From Candidatus Obscuribacter sp. (GTDB taxonomy: Bacteria > Cyanobacteriota > Vampirovibrionia > Obscuribacterales > Obscuribacteraceae), in the NCBI GenBank assembly GCA_021772135.1, contig JADYXQ010000122.1, forward strand, positions 1-64,000: a stretch of 64,000 nucleotides of DNA, in the 5' to 3' direction. This document shows, piece by piece, positions 1-9,760 of this stretch; position 1 is the first letter of the stretch; every line of letters begins with the position of its first letter. Below the pieces are notes generated by a model that saw only the letters and a list, made by a program, of their open reading frames with translations, was not told the origin of the DNA and did not search any database. A program made the position numbers and the translations under genes.

Positions 1-1944
1 AGGCGCTGCGGCGGCCTGTGCCCAGGGATCATGAATAGGAGCAGGAGCGGCTTCTTGTGCAAAAGCAGCAGGGGCGGCGCTTTGACTAGTTTGTGCCGAT
101 TGTCCCCAGGGATCATTGGCAGCGGGTTCAGCAGAGGTTTGGGCCGCGGGCTGAGCCCAAGGATCATTAATAGGAGCAGCGTTTGGTGCACCCGGTATAG
201 TTGGCGCCGCACCCATAGCAACTGGTTGAGCCCATGGGTCGTTTGTTTGAGCCGGTGGAGCAGCAACTGGTTGAGCCCATGGGTCATTTGTTTGAGCCGG
301 ACCTGCGGATCGGGCTAGCGGATCTAGAGTAGAAGCATCAGCTTGTGTGCCGGGCGCGCCCCAACTGGCTGCCTGACCCCATGTGCCGCCATCGCCCTCA
401 GCTTGCGCCTGTGCGGGAGGTGGAGCGGCACTGTTACCTAAACTTGACCAGCCACCAGTGCCGGTGCCGGTATCACTTCCTGAATTTGCCACAGCGGCGC
501 TGCCCCATGGATCCACACCCGAGTTGGGCGGTGCCGGTTCTGCCTGAAAAGCTGCGGCAGGTGTATCGCCTGGTTGACCCCAGGCGCCTGCCGCTTCAGA
601 GCCGGGAACGGCCCAGGAGTCGGAAGATTTAAGCGGCACACCGGTGCCTTGAACAGGAGCGCCCGGGGCCGGTGCTTGATTTTCGTTGCCCCAGCCTGAA
701 CCCCAACCACCACCATCTGTAGAAGCGGGAGGAACGGGTGCTGCGGGAGCACCAATGCTGATACCGGCACTATTCATGCCACCAGGGGCGGGGGCAAATG
801 TTTGTGGCTGACTTGATGTCGCTTCCATGGCCGGCTGGTTGCTACCCCAACCGCTTTGACCACTTTGGCCGGCTGCAGGAGCGCCGCCCCAATCCAATCC
901 ACCACCCGCTACGTTGCCTGCTGCCGCGCCCATATTTTGTTGTGTGGGTGGTTTTTGTCCGGGCGGTGCCAGTCCGATTGCCGAACCAGGATGTTCTTCA
1001 TAACTGCCGGTGCCGGAGCCGGCTGGAGCGCCGCTCCAATCAAGCCCTTGAGCAGTAACCGGTGTAACCATTTGTTGTTTTATTGGCAAACCGATTGGTG
1101 CCGGCGCGCTCCACGACGGAACGTTTTCTTCCGGAGCGGCATATTCTTGTGGACGGCCGAAATTGCCGGCCACCGGCGGTTGACTGCCGGATGTTTCTTG
1201 ATTGTAATCGTCGCCTTCCATGTCTAAAGGAGAAAGCTTTTGCGATTCTGAAACTTTGCGTTTGATTGACTCGGCCAGAGTAAGTGGTGCTTCATCAAGC
1301 GGATTGCTGGTGGCACCGGCCATGCCGAATTTTTCACCAAGTGATCTGGTGGTAGATTGAGCCTCACGATTCTCCATAGCATCGTTAGCTCTGGAATTAA
1401 TTTTGCCCAGGCGCGAGAAAGTGCCGATCGAATTTTCCAGCTCTTCTGCAGCAGCTTCGGCAGCTTTTTCTTTGCGGCTCAATTTCATGCCGGGCATGCG
1501 TCCAGATGGCGCGCTGATTTCTTCGTCATCAAGATCGACTTGAACTTTGCCTTTGGCTTTTTTTCCAGCCTTGCCGCCATCGATTTTCTTGTCGACGGCT
1601 CTGCCTTTGACTGAGCCTTTCGATTGGCCGTTCTTGCTTGGTGCCGATTTGGTTTTTCCACCGCCGCCGCCACCAAACATGTTGGTGAACATGGCGAAAA
1701 TCGAACCTTTTTTCTGCGGTAGTTGTTCCATAATCATTCTCGCAAGGGCTTCCGGATTTTGTGGACGTAGATCATCTGGCAGGGGCGTATCTTGTGCCGC
1801 TTGAATCATTTGATCAAGTTGATGGTGAAACTTTTGGCCCGAATCGGACGTTTCCAAATGGTTGACGAACGCCCGATGCTCTTGTTTAGAGAGCTCTTCA
1901 TCGAATGATCTTTGAATCAGTAATCTGTACTCGGCGTCAGACAT
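1..1944 (-). CDS. Putative anti-sigma factor with degenerate zinc motif and long DPW-repeat tail (3' end cut by window)
   Basis: An open frame of 648 codons runs from ATG 1944 to base 1 without a stop, so the C-terminus is missing. A purine-rich AAAGG lies about 11 nt before the ATG. Residues 1-65 resemble an anti-sigma domain: a helix, then a segment ending HLETSDSG, which lines up with the HxxxCxxC zinc motif of ZAS-type anti-sigma factors but with both cysteines replaced. A basic, Gly-rich linker follows, then from about residue 240 a low-complexity Pro/Gly/Ala/Gln region with LDWSGAP/LDWGGAP motifs and, near the window edge, at least five NDPWAQP-like repeats. I see no membrane segment in the visible part. 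It starts 41 nt after an ECF-like sigma gene, the usual sigma/anti-sigma order. The anti-sigma role is inferred; the tail function is unknown. Confidence 0.75.
   Translation of the reverse strand, partial: MSDAEYRLLIQRSFDEELSKQEHRAFVNHLETSDSGQKFHHQLDQMIQAAQDTPLPDDLRPQNPEALARMIMEQLPQKKGSIFAMFTNMFGGGGGGKTKSAPSKNGQSKGSVKGRAVDKKIDGGKAGKKAKGKVQVDLDDEEISAPSGRMPGMKLSRKEKAAEAAAEELENSIGTFSRLGKINSRANDAMENREAQSTTRSLGEKFGMAGATSNPLDEAPLTLAESIKRKVSESQKLSPLDMEGDDYNQETSGSQPPVAGNFGRPQEYAAPEENVPSWSAPAPIGLPIKQQMVTPVTAQGLDWSGAPAGSGTGSYEEHPGSAIGLAPPGQKPPTQQNMGAAAGNVAGGGLDWGGAPAAGQSGQSGWGSNQPAMEATSSQPQTFAPAPGGMNSAGISIGAPAAPVPPASTDGGGWGSGWGNENQAPAPGAPVQGTGVPLKSSDSWAVPGSEAAGAWGQPGDTPAAAFQAEPAPPNSGVDPWGSAAVANSGSDTGTGTGGWSSLGNSAAPPPAQAQAEGDGGTWGQAASWGAPGTQADASTLDPLARSAGPAQTNDPWAQPVAAPPAQTNDPWAQPVAMGAAPTIPGAPNAAPINDPWAQPAAQTSAEPAANDPWGQSAQTSQSAAPAAFAQEAAPAPIHDPWAQAAAAP
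217..299. repeat. 45-bp-spaced tandem direct repeat encoding DPW motifs
   Basis: A segment of about 38 nt at 217-254 recurs at 262-299 with one visible difference. The 45-nt period keeps the minus-strand frame and gives two copies of a 15-residue unit containing TNDPWAQPVA. More diverged DPW units lie between here and base 1. Confidence 0.85.
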
Positions 1945-1984
1945 TAGATATCAACCTTTAACTGCTTTCAGTAACGTATAAAAT

Positions 1985-2563
1985 TTAACCGCGACCCAAA
2001 CACTTCACGACTTGCACCCGCGAGCGATAGAGAAGCGCCATGCATCGTTCAACCTTTTGATTTGTAATTATTGAAATCTGTTCGTAATTAAGATCAAGAC
2101 TGTGCCTGAGCAGGAATATTCTTTTCAACTCTTGAGGCAGGGAGCCGATGCAACGCTTTACTCTTTGCACGCCGAGCAAAACGGTTGTTTCCCAATCCAT
2201 GCTGGCAGAGCCATCTTGAGCCGGATCCGCTTCTTCTTCGTCAGGGGGGCCGCTATTGGCACTGTGATATTCGCCCATGGCCTCTACAACATATTGGGAA
2301 AGCCAGTCCCAGATTGATATGTCAGGGTTTTTAGGCAAACCCTGGTTAAGAGCGCTGAAAGCATTATTGAAGGAAGAGATCGTGACTTCGGCCGCATGCT
2401 CATGGTCGCCGGTGCCCAATAGGGCTACGGCGTAGATGCGTTCCTGGTGCACCCAGATAAATTCGTTACGCTTGTCACTACCGCCTTTTTTCAGGTCGGT
2501 CAGTACTGACACGGCGGATTGATCAAATTCTTTGGTGTTGTTCTTCGATGGAAGCAGAGGCAT
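1985..2563 (-). CDS. ECF-like RNA polymerase sigma factor
   Basis: This 192-residue protein has the two-domain layout of group 4 sigma factors. Residues about 30-75 fit region 2 (core RNA polymerase and -10 recognition), with an acidic linker at about 100-120. Residues 135-188 fit region 4, including SLPQELKRIFLLRHSLDLNYEQIS and a helix-turn-helix. Region 2 is weakly conserved, so it may be a diverged ECF group. The next gene downstream looks like its anti-sigma partner. No strong ribosome binding site precedes ATG 2563; a TATAGT hexamer at 2593-2588 on the minus strand could be a -10 box giving an 18-nt leader. The target regulon is not visible. Confidence 0.8.
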   Translation of the reverse strand: MPLLPSKNNTKEFDQSAVSVLTDLKKGGSDKRNEFIWVHQERIYAVALLGTGDHEHAAEVTISSFNNAFSALNQGLPKNPDISIWDWLSQYVVEAMGEYHSANSGPPDEEEADPAQDGSASMDWETTVLLGVQRVKRCIGSLPQELKRIFLLRHSLDLNYEQISIITNQKVERCMALLYRSRVQVVKCLGRG

Positions 2564-2998
2564 TATTTAAATGGTTAACTCACAGAAACTATAGACGTGC
2601 GTGCTCAGGACCTATCGGAGCCTGAAGGCTGCCTCTGTGAAATAGTGCGCATTGTGGGGGGATTAAACTAGCCAATAAGATAGAGGTTAACTTCCCTCAC
2701 TTTGCGCACTTACTTCCCCCAATTCTGAAAGTAAGCTGCAACCGCCAAGATGCCTACTATCAGTTTACCTGATATAAGCTTTACCGAGAGTATCCGAAGA
2801 CATTGATTTGCTAAATTACCGGATATTCTTGAACTTTATTCACCCCCTCAGTCAAGCTCGAGTAATAGCATGTCGCTGGTTAAACTCGCTAACATAGATG
2901 TACCACGTTTAAAAGGCGCTAAGCGCCCCAGACCAACTTAAGGCCACAAAGCACCAAATTCCCCTATTCTTAACACTGGTTAGGACTGATAAATCAAA
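2564..2998. other. Divergent intergenic region, 435 nt
   Basis: It separates the minus-strand sigma gene from the plus-strand gene at 2999 and must carry both promoters. I see a TATAGT on the minus strand (2593-2588), an AGCC-TGAA-GGCT hairpin near 2620-2632 and a 13-nt palindrome at 2915-2927. No ORF or RNA gene is convincing here. Confidence 0.6.
2915..2927. promoter_or_regulatory. Perfect palindrome GGCGCT-A-AGCGCC, possible operator
   Basis: Six-base arms separated by one base, 72 nt upstream of ATG 2999. It may be a protein-binding site for the downstream gene. It is not followed by a T-run, so it is unlikely to be a terminator. Confidence 0.35.
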
Positions 2999-3850
2999 AT
3001 GTCTGTTGTAAATAGCTCAACGATTGTCATTAAGAATGCCGAAGCCGAGGCGTTCAATCTGGGGTCGGTTACCCAGGCTCCACGTAGTGCCACCTCCTTA
3101 GACCTGCAAGCCGCGAGCGGCAATTTACTTTTTGAACCATCGAATAAAGTGTCAGACCTGGTTCTTGCTGCGGCAAAATTTGTTCTCACCGATTACTTTA
3201 TTCAGGCTCATCAAAGTGGGCTCTACAATCGCCAGATCAAACTCTGGGAAGCGCTGGCCAAGATTGCCGTTGTGGACGTAAAGCAGTTGTCCCGAGGCAT
3301 TTTTCAGAAAGTCGCTCTGCCTGTTTACGAACTCAATTTTAAGACCAGCGCCGGTCAAATCTTAGTTTCGGCACTGGTGGTTGAGCCTTTGTTCAGCAAA
3401 ACCGTGCAGAACGAAAAAAACAGTCACGCTCAACTTGACTTGTTCAAAGAGTTTCTCGGTCGTGTTGCCAAAATGCAAGCGCGTCACGGCGATCAAGTAA
3501 GAGGTGTGTTCTTATTTTTCGACTCGCCTTTTCCGCCCGCGGTTTTAACCTATGTAGAGAAAGCGACCGGGGCTTCGGATCCAGTGGCTAAATTCGATTC
3601 GATTTTGCCGGCGCCTTACAACACTCATGTCAATTTGGTAGTGAAGTTGCAAGGCAGCCCCAAAGCCGACCGGGAGCCAGAAGTTGATCCAGCAGATCAG
3701 ACTGATGCAGAAAAGGATCTAAAAGATCAAGCTTCTAAACCGCTTGAGATGGGCGGCCAGATGTTTCTTTTGCATCCGCAGCTGCGCAGGCCCAAACGTG
3801 TCGCCGATGCCAGCAGCACCAACAAAGTTCAGATTATCTATAAATATTAA
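2999..3850 (+). CDS. Hypothetical protein, 283 aa
   Basis: I do not recognise this protein. It has no signal peptide or membrane span. Residues about 60-190 look like a mixed alpha/beta domain, with strands such as VRGVFLFFDSP and a helical segment LDLFKEFLGRVAKMQ. Residues 220-250 are acidic and Lys-rich, probably a disordered linker, and the end is basic. The pattern of a hydrophobic beta strand followed by an exposed Asp is compatible with a nuclease- or GTPase-like fold, but no catalytic motif is clear. The ATG has no obvious ribosome binding site. It is transcribed away from the sigma factor gene and converges with the carboxylase gene, 9 nt apart. Confidence 0.65.
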   Translation: MSVVNSSTIVIKNAEAEAFNLGSVTQAPRSATSLDLQAASGNLLFEPSNKVSDLVLAAAKFVLTDYFIQAHQSGLYNRQIKLWEALAKIAVVDVKQLSRGIFQKVALPVYELNFKTSAGQILVSALVVEPLFSKTVQNEKNSHAQLDLFKEFLGRVAKMQARHGDQVRGVFLFFDSPFPPAVLTYVEKATGASDPVAKFDSILPAPYNTHVNLVVKLQGSPKADREPEVDPADQTDAEKDLKDQASKPLEMGGQMFLLHPQLRRPKRVADASSTNKVQIIYKY

Positions 3851-3859
3851 AGCAAGATT

Positions 3860-5428
3860 TTAGAGTGGAATGTTGCCGTGTTTGCGCCGGGGGCGCTCTA
3901 CTCGTTTATTGGCCTGCACGGTTAAAGCGGCAATCAATTTCGCTCTGGTTTCGTCAGGCATAATCACATCATCTATATAGCCTTCTTGAGCAGCGATATA
4001 TGGATTAGCAAAACGTTCTCTAAATTCACTGACGAGCTCGGTAAAACGAGTGCTGCTGCCTTTTTTAGCTTCTTCATTGAGCTCTTTGCGATATAGCAAA
4101 TTAACGGCAGCTTCTGCGCCGACTACGGCAATTTCGGCTGTGGGCCAGGCAAAGTTAAAGTCAGCGCCGACATTTTTCGAACCCATTACATCAAAGGCAC
4201 CGCCGTATGCTTTGCGTGTAATCACAGTCAGCATAGGAACTGTCGCTTCGCAGTAGGCGTAGAGTAATTTAGCGCCGTGTCTGATAATGCCGCCGTATTC
4301 CTGGGATGTGCCTGGCAAGTAGCCGGGTACGTCCACAAAGGTCAGTACCGGAATATTGAAGGCATCAAGGAAACGCACAAAGCGAGCGGCTTTAACCGAG
4401 GCATTGATGTCGAGACAACCGGCCAAAGATTTTGGTTGATTGGCGACGATGCCTACTGATTTGCCACCCAGTCTGGCAAATCCGGTGATGATATTGGTGG
4501 CGAAATGGGGAGAAATTTCGAAGAAATCGCCGTTGTCGAAAATGCGTTTAATCACACCGTACATGTCGTAAGGTTTGGTGGCTTCCACAGGAACGATGCT
4601 GTTCAGTTCGGCCATGTCAGCTGGTTGCAGATGATCGTTTGCCGGATCAAATAGCTCCTGCGGTGGTGCATCGAGATTGTTGCCGGGCAGATATGAAAGC
4701 AGTTTTTTCGTCAACCAGAAAGAATCTTCTTCATCTTCGGCGAGCAGTTGCGCTACGCCAGATCTTGAGTTGTGAGTCATGGCACCACCCAGTTCTTCCA
4801 GGGTGACATCTTCACCAGTAACGGTGCGCACGATTTCAGGACCGGTGACAAACATCCAGCTTTTGTCTTTGACCATGATCGTAAAATCGGTAACTGCCGG
4901 GCTGTAAACAGCACCGCCGGCGCAGGCACCATAAATAACCGATATTTGTGGTATCACTCCTGAACAATTGACGTTGCGATAAAAAATATCGGCATAACCC
5001 GCCAGTGAGCGCACACCTTCTTGTATGCGCGCGCCGCCGCTTTCGTTAAGTCCTACCACAGGGCAACCGGCTTGTTTAGCCAGGTCCATGATTTTGCAAA
5101 CTTTGCGGGCAAAAACTTCACCCAGGGCTCCACCGACAAATGTGGCATCGTGCGCGAATAGATAAACCGGCCGGCCGTCAATATGAGCCTGGCCGGTAAT
5201 CACACCGTCACCTGCGGCTACTTTATTTTCCATGCCGAATTCCAGGCACTGGTGCACGGCATAACGATCTATTTCAAGAAAACTGCCTGGATCGACAAGC
5301 TGTTCAATCCTTTCCCGCGCCATCAGAACGCCGCGTTCGTGACGTTTGCCTGTGACTGATTGGCTCACTGAGCCGGCTTCCTCGCGTTTATCCGCCAGCT
5401 TTTTATTTGGATCTTTGACCATTTCCAT
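3860..5428 (-). CDS. pccB: Acyl-CoA (propionyl-CoA) carboxylase beta subunit, carboxyltransferase
   Basis: This 522-residue protein matches biotin-dependent carboxyltransferases that move CO2 from carboxybiotin to propionyl-CoA, methylmalonyl-CoA or a similar acyl-CoA. Family hallmarks visible are [15 protein letters not shown] near residue 40, the N-half oxyanion segment [26 protein letters not shown], and the C-half [25 protein letters not shown] and [11 protein letters not shown]. Length is normal for PccB/AccD5-type subunits. A GAGG lies 10 nt before ATG 5428. With the B12-binding mutase subunit at 19322 it could form the propionyl-CoA to succinyl-CoA route. No biotin-carboxylase subunit is in the window, so substrate specificity is inferred from similarity only. 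Confidence 0.93.
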   Translation of the reverse strand: MEMVKDPNKKLADKREEAGSVSQSVTGKRHERGVLMARERIEQLVDPGSFLEIDRYAVHQCLEFGMENKVAAGDGVITGQAHIDGRPVYLFAHDATFVGGALGEVFARKVCKIMDLAKQAGCPVVGLNESGGARIQEGVRSLAGYADIFYRNVNCSGVIPQISVIYGACAGGAVYSPAVTDFTIMVKDKSWMFVTGPEIVRTVTGEDVTLEELGGAMTHNSRSGVAQLLAEDEEDSFWLTKKLLSYLPGNNLDAPPQELFDPANDHLQPADMAELNSIVPVEATKPYDMYGVIKRIFDNGDFFEISPHFATNIITGFARLGGKSVGIVANQPKSLAGCLDINASVKAARFVRFLDAFNIPVLTFVDVPGYLPGTSQEYGGIIRHGAKLLYAYCEATVPMLTVITRKAYGGAFDVMGSKNVGADFNFAWPTAEIAVVGAEAAVNLLYRKELNEEAKKGSSTRFTELVSEFRERFANPYIAAQEGYIDDVIMPDETRAKLIAALTVQANKRVERPRRKHGNIPL

Positions 5429-5460
5429 CTAAATTTGACCTCTTGGAGAAATAAAGTCGG

Positions 5461-6852
5461 CTAGAAAGCAATGCCTTTGGCGGCAACGAGAAAGTAGTGG
5501 ACTATTGTAAGGTAAATCGACATAGTGCAAACATCAAGAATACTGGTAATAAAGGGGCCACTGGCGTGAGCCGGCTCAACACCTAATTTGCGGAAAACTA
5601 TTGGCATCAATGTGCCGATCACCACTCCAAAAGTCATGGTGATGAAAAGTGAAACACCCACCACCACTCCCAGTTGGTAAGAGGACTGGTGCAGGAAACG
5701 CGAAATCAAGTAGGTAGCCAGACCGCAGAATAATCCTAGTAACATGCCGACTTTGAGTTCATGAAAAATGCTGCGCAGGGCGGCCTTGAGACTGAGAGCG
5801 GTTTTACCGCTACTTTGAATTTGAATACAAGTACTTTGAGTGGCTACTCCGCCTGTCACTCCAGAAAGTAAAGGCATGAAAGATGCTGCCTGCACCATTT
5901 GCTGAATCACCGAGTCAAAGTGGGTGATCACCGAAGCGGATCCGCTTTCAATTAAAAGAGTGATGATAAGCCAGGGCAGCCTTGCTGAAAAAGCGCTGCG
6001 CACGTTGTAATTAAGTACGTCCTGGTTTTCGGGGCCGGTGGTAATACCTGAAGACTGGAAAATGTCTTCAATCGCTTCTTCTTTTAAAACGTCGATGACA
6101 TCATCGGCGGTGATAATACCGAGCAGCTTTTTATGAGCATCAACTACAGGTAAAGTGAGCAAGTCATACCGGCTCAAAATTTCCGCTGCCGCCTCCTGGT
6201 CGACTTCGGCTTCGACCATGACCAGGTCTTCGTCCATTACGCCTTTGACCAAAACTTCAGGCGAAGCAGTCAGTAATTCTTTCAAAGTCACTTCGCCCAC
6301 AAGCACTTCTTGCTCGTCAACTACATAGACGTCGTAAATTTCTTCTTCTAAATCTTCGTATTTTTCGCGCAAATAGACCAGGGCTTCTGCCACAGTCATA
6401 TCGGCATGGAGAGCCAGATAATCTGTGGACATGATGCCGCCGGCAGTGTCTTCTTTGAAGGTCATGAGCTGGGTCAGATCTTCTTGCGCTTCGACGTCGG
6501 AGACCTGTCTAATTAAATCTCGTGCCTTTTCTCGCGGCAACTCACTGAGCAAATCTACCGCGTCATCAGGAGACATATTGCTGATCAAAGCAACAATGCT
6601 GATGTCGCCGAGGTCTCGCAATAGTTCGGTCTGACCGTCCGGTTCAAGCTCCGCTAAAAGAGCCGAGGCATTATCGAGATCAAGCAGGCGAAAACATGAG
6701 ATCCGATAGCTCGGTCCCAGTTCTTCAAAACATTCAGCCAGGTCGGCCGGATGCTGGTCATTTAAAAGCAAACGCAGTTTCTGGCGTTGGCCTAAGTCAA
6801 CCAGCTCCGTCAAAACATTCGGCGCGAGTAGCTGCTTTTCTGTCATAGACAT
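5461..6852 (-). CDS. mgtE: Magnesium transporter MgtE
   Basis: This 463-residue protein has the complete MgtE layout: a helical cytoplasmic N domain (residues about 10-135) with the MSPDDAVDLLSELP segment, two CBS domains (about 140-265) that sense Mg2+, and five membrane helices at 290-463 forming the channel. The GGVATQSTCIQIQSSG stretch corresponds to the conserved GGNAGxQ pore region. It imports Mg2+ and closes when cytoplasmic Mg2+ is high. Two in-frame ATGs lie at 6852 and 6846; an AGGG 8 nt before the second makes it the better-placed start. The carboxylase gene follows after 32 nt, so the two may be co-transcribed. Confidence 0.95.
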   Translation of the reverse strand: MSMTEKQLLAPNVLTELVDLGQRQKLRLLLNDQHPADLAECFEELGPSYRISCFRLLDLDNASALLAELEPDGQTELLRDLGDISIVALISNMSPDDAVDLLSELPREKARDLIRQVSDVEAQEDLTQLMTFKEDTAGGIMSTDYLALHADMTVAEALVYLREKYEDLEEEIYDVYVVDEQEVLVGEVTLKELLTASPEVLVKGVMDEDLVMVEAEVDQEAAAEILSRYDLLTLPVVDAHKKLLGIITADDVIDVLKEEAIEDIFQSSGITTGPENQDVLNYNVRSAFSARLPWLIITLLIESGSASVITHFDSVIQQMVQAASFMPLLSGVTGGVATQSTCIQIQSSGKTALSLKAALRSIFHELKVGMLLGLFCGLATYLISRFLHQSSYQLGVVVGVSLFITMTFGVVIGTLMPIVFRKLGVEPAHASGPFITSILDVCTMSIYLTIVHYFLVAAKGIAF

Positions 6853-6917
6853 AACCCTACCAAGCCTGAGAGGTTGACAGAAGGGCTTTCGTCTAATTCG
6901 TTAACAGTTAGTAGATT

Positions 6918-7859
6918 TTAATCGTCCAGGTAACCAGCCAGCCTTGAGGACCAGTTAGGTTGCCGTAATTTGCGAAAAGCTTTGTGCTCAATCTGGCGCA
7001 CACGTTCTCTTGTAATGTTGAACAAACGCCCCACTTCTTCAAGAGTGCGTTGCCTGCCGTCTTCAAGACCATAACGTAAATGCATGATGTCGCGTTCGCG
7101 TGGTGTTAACTGGCTGAGCATGCGGCTCAAGTCTTGACGCATAAGTTCTTCGGCTGTGGTGGCATCTGGCCTGGTGGCTTCATTATCTTCAATCAAATCG
7201 CCGATATAGGTCTCATCGTCGCGATTGAGCGGCATTTCCATCGAAACAGGCTCGCGATCGGCGGCCATGATCTCCTGCACTTTACCCACAGGAATTTCCA
7301 GGGCCGAAGATAACTCGTGCTCATTGGGCTTGCGGCCTAGTTCTTGGGCCAATTTGGCACTGGTCTTTTTCAACTTATTGATTGATTCGACCATGTGCAC
7401 CGGTACGCGGATGGTGCGTGATTTATCGGCCAGTCCGCGGCTAATGGCCTGTCGAATCCACCAGGTGGCGTAAGTGGAAAATTTGAACCCTTTAGTATGA
7501 TCAAATTTTTCCGCAGCGCGAATCAGGCCCAGGTTGCCTTCTTGAATTAAGTCTTGAAAGGGCAGGCCACGGTTTAAATATTTTTTGGCAATGGAAATAA
7601 CCAGCCGTAAATTGGCTTGAATCAGCTTCTTCTTTGCCTGTCCATCGCCTTTAGCGATGCGTCTGGCCAGCTCGATTTCTTCATCTGGTTTGATCATTTT
7701 TACGCGACCGATTTCGCGCAAATAAAGTCGAACAGAGTCTTCGGTGAAGCCACCGGTCTCTACTTCCTTCTCGGGCTCGTCATCGGCCTCCGGCTCGTCT
7801 CCAGTGCCAAAGACGTCGGCGTAATCTTCTGAGAGTTCATCAGTAACTTTGGCGGCCAA
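6918..7859 (-). CDS. sigA: Primary RNA polymerase sigma factor (RpoD/SigA)
   Basis: This is the housekeeping sigma-70. It shows region 1.2 ([14 protein letters not shown]), region 2 with [28 protein letters not shown] split across helices and the -10 melting segment [13 protein letters not shown], region 3, and region 4 with [14 protein letters not shown] and the -35 helix-turn-helix ending [13 protein letters not shown]. Region 1.1 is absent, as in cyanobacterial SigA. The frame stays open to a TTG at 7967, but that start has no ribosome binding site and adds 36 residues unlike any sigma factor. I chose TTG 7859, which has GGAG 10 nt upstream. It lies upstream of mgtE in the same direction. 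Confidence 0.94.
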   Translation of the reverse strand: MAAKVTDELSEDYADVFGTGDEPEADDEPEKEVETGGFTEDSVRLYLREIGRVKMIKPDEEIELARRIAKGDGQAKKKLIQANLRLVISIAKKYLNRGLPFQDLIQEGNLGLIRAAEKFDHTKGFKFSTYATWWIRQAISRGLADKSRTIRVPVHMVESINKLKKTSAKLAQELGRKPNEHELSSALEIPVGKVQEIMAADREPVSMEMPLNRDDETYIGDLIEDNEATRPDATTAEELMRQDLSRMLSQLTPRERDIMHLRYGLEDGRQRTLEEVGRLFNITRERVRQIEHKAFRKLRQPNWSSRLAGYLDD

Positions 7860-8006
7860 CGCGCTTAAACTCCAATTAGTAGAAGTAAAATTTGCAAAAA
7901 AACTCAATCGAGAGCAGCAGAAAATTTGCTTGCGCCTCTTCCTGCTATTTACCCAAATCTCAGTCAACTCTAAGCAGTCAAGATATTGATTAACTTTTGT
8001 AAATTT

Positions 8007-8033
8007 GGTGAGCCGCGGTGCGCACCGCTCGCC
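8007..8033. promoter_or_regulatory. Strong palindrome between sigA and the DUF4388 gene
   Basis: GCGGTGCGCACCGC (8015-8028) is a perfect 14-nt palindrome; GGTGAG (8007-8012) and CTCGCC... (8028-8033) can extend it with a wobble pair and a small bulge. It sits in the 264-nt divergent space between the sigma factor start and the gene at 8124, so it is a candidate operator or leader hairpin. It lacks a good T-run on either strand. Confidence 0.4.
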
Positions 8034-8123
8034 TTTATAAGGGACTAATTACTTAGCCTCTTCTAAGTTCGGGAGATCAACTTGAGCGCATTGACGCAAT
8101 TTTACAAGGTAGGGTAAGGATTC

Positions 8124-9695
8124 ATGATTGAAGGCAATTTGTCCGACGTCAGCCTGCCAGGTCTGCTGCAATTTCTGGCAACCGAATCAAACAAAAGTTT
8201 TTCCGTTCAACTTACCAATGGCAGTCAGAAAGGAGAAGTAACCGTCTGTGATGGCGAAATTCTGGCGGCCAACTTTGGCCTGCTGGAAGGCAATGACGCC
8301 CTGACTGAATTTCTTTTCTGGACTGAGGGCACATTCAGCGTGGAGCGCCTGGCACAGAGCGCATCGAGCCCTGAAAACTGCAACCTCAAAATCGCGCTTA
8401 AACAAGTCAATACCTTTGCCGATCAAATGCTTTTTCTGCAGCAGTCTAATGTCGGCCTCAATACCGAAATCGTGCCCTCTCCCAAATTCGGCACGCAAGA
8501 GTGGCAAGAAGCGTTGCAAAAACAACCGCTTTATAAGGAAGATTATGTGGTTCTTGGTTGGGTCACCGATGGCCGCACCATGCGCCAGGCCATGCGCGAA
8601 TTCAGCTTTGATGTGGTGCAAGCCACCAGTTCGCTTTTTAGATTGCTCAGTACAGGCTCTGTCGACAGTATTCGCCCCAGTCTCGACTCGATTTTAGAGC
8701 AGGTGGAGAAGAAAAGTGAGTTGGAGGCTGTTGCAGACAAGGCGGAAACGGAAAAACCCAGTAAGGCCAAAGGCACTGAAAGTGGTGCCAATAAAAACGG
8801 TCACCAGTCGGGCGGCAAAGGCCAGCAGCCTGCTGCCGAACTAGTGGCTCAATTGGCTTCTGAGCAGGGTCTTGATCACCCAGATGCTGCTATTGAAGTG
8901 AAGAGCGAAGCGAACTCTGATACAAAACTTGAAGGGAAGCCGGAACCGGCACCGGCACTAGTTGAGGAACAAATTGCAGAACCGGAAGATCGGCGGCCGG
9001 CAGGAGTAATCACTTCGGATAGTTTGCCGGCTGTGGGGAGTGCCGAATTTAACGAGCTTATGGCGAAAGCGCAGAATGCCTCGATTAAGAACGACGAAGA
9101 AAAAGCGGTTACTCAGACGACGGTACTCGAGAAACCTAAAAGTCAGACCTCGTTTGCCCCGCCGGAGCGTCAGCCAGAACCTGAGGCAGAGCCTGAGAAA
9201 AAATCCTTTGACATCCGTCGTACAGATCCGCTGCCACTTGTGGCCATTGATATCGAAAGGCTATTTCAGACTTGTTTTCATGTAGCCCCCTTTGGCCAGG
9301 TGGCTTTAAGCAACAACGCCCTTGATGACGATTTGAAAAAAATCGTGTCGGCTTTTAAAACAGGTAAAACATTTATCAATGTTGCCACCGATGGCGGCAT
9401 TGGACGTGACCCGGCTCAGGTTTTACATACTTGTAAGTATGCCTTAGAGCGCGGCTATATCGACCCGCCGGACCAGGTTGTCAGTTTAACCGCCGATTTA
9501 TTACTGGGGCGGGTGGAGCTAGAACAGTACTTATTGCAGCGCCGGCGCCTCAATGGCGACGAATTGCGCGATGTGGTTGAGCTGGCCAGACAGAAAGGCG
9601 TCAAGCTGGTAGAGCTCTTAGTTAAAATGGGCTTCATGACCGATTCTGACTGGGACCGCCTCACTCGAGAAAAAGAAAGGTTTGCACCTCGCTAA
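8124..9695 (+). CDS. DUF4388 (PATAN-like) domain protein
   Basis: Residues 1-75 form a clear DUF4388 domain: GNLSDVSLPGLLQFL, then a beta segment GEVTVCDGEILAANFG and the ending FLFWTEGTFSVE. Such domains occur in cyanobacterial and myxobacterial signalling proteins, often with response-regulator modules, and are thought to mediate protein interaction. A second, related winged-helix-like segment spans about 100-185. Residues 190-365 are low-complexity, Glu/Lys/Pro-rich and likely disordered. The C-terminal 150 residues form a second folded, mostly helical part that I do not recognise, with DIERLFQTCFHVAPFGQVALS and several short helices. AAGG lies 5 nt before the ATG. A regulatory role is likely but the partner is unknown. 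Confidence 0.82.
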   Translation: MIEGNLSDVSLPGLLQFLATESNKSFSVQLTNGSQKGEVTVCDGEILAANFGLLEGNDALTEFLFWTEGTFSVERLAQSASSPENCNLKIALKQVNTFADQMLFLQQSNVGLNTEIVPSPKFGTQEWQEALQKQPLYKEDYVVLGWVTDGRTMRQAMREFSFDVVQATSSLFRLLSTGSVDSIRPSLDSILEQVEKKSELEAVADKAETEKPSKAKGTESGANKNGHQSGGKGQQPAAELVAQLASEQGLDHPDAAIEVKSEANSDTKLEGKPEPAPALVEEQIAEPEDRRPAGVITSDSLPAVGSAEFNELMAKAQNASIKNDEEKAVTQTTVLEKPKSQTSFAPPERQPEPEAEPEKKSFDIRRTDPLPLVAIDIERLFQTCFHVAPFGQVALSNNALDDDLKKIVSAFKTGKTFINVATDGGIGRDPAQVLHTCKYALERGYIDPPDQVVSLTADLLLGRVELEQYLLQRRRLNGDELRDVVELARQKGVKLVELLVKMGFMTDSDWDRLTREKERFAPR

Positions 9696-9760
9696 ATTTC
9701 CTGCAATTAGCGCTCGCATTAGGTAAACTCAGTTCTTTACCGTCAAATTAGGACTGGAAG

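Noticed and set aside
217..299. CRISPR-like spacing of direct repeats
   Set aside because: The repeats are in frame within one coding sequence, only a few units, with coding rather than unique spacers.
7860..7967. 36-residue N-terminal extension of the sigma factor from TTG 7967
   Set aside because: No ribosome binding site, sequence unlike sigma factors, and a better TTG with GGAG exists at 7859.
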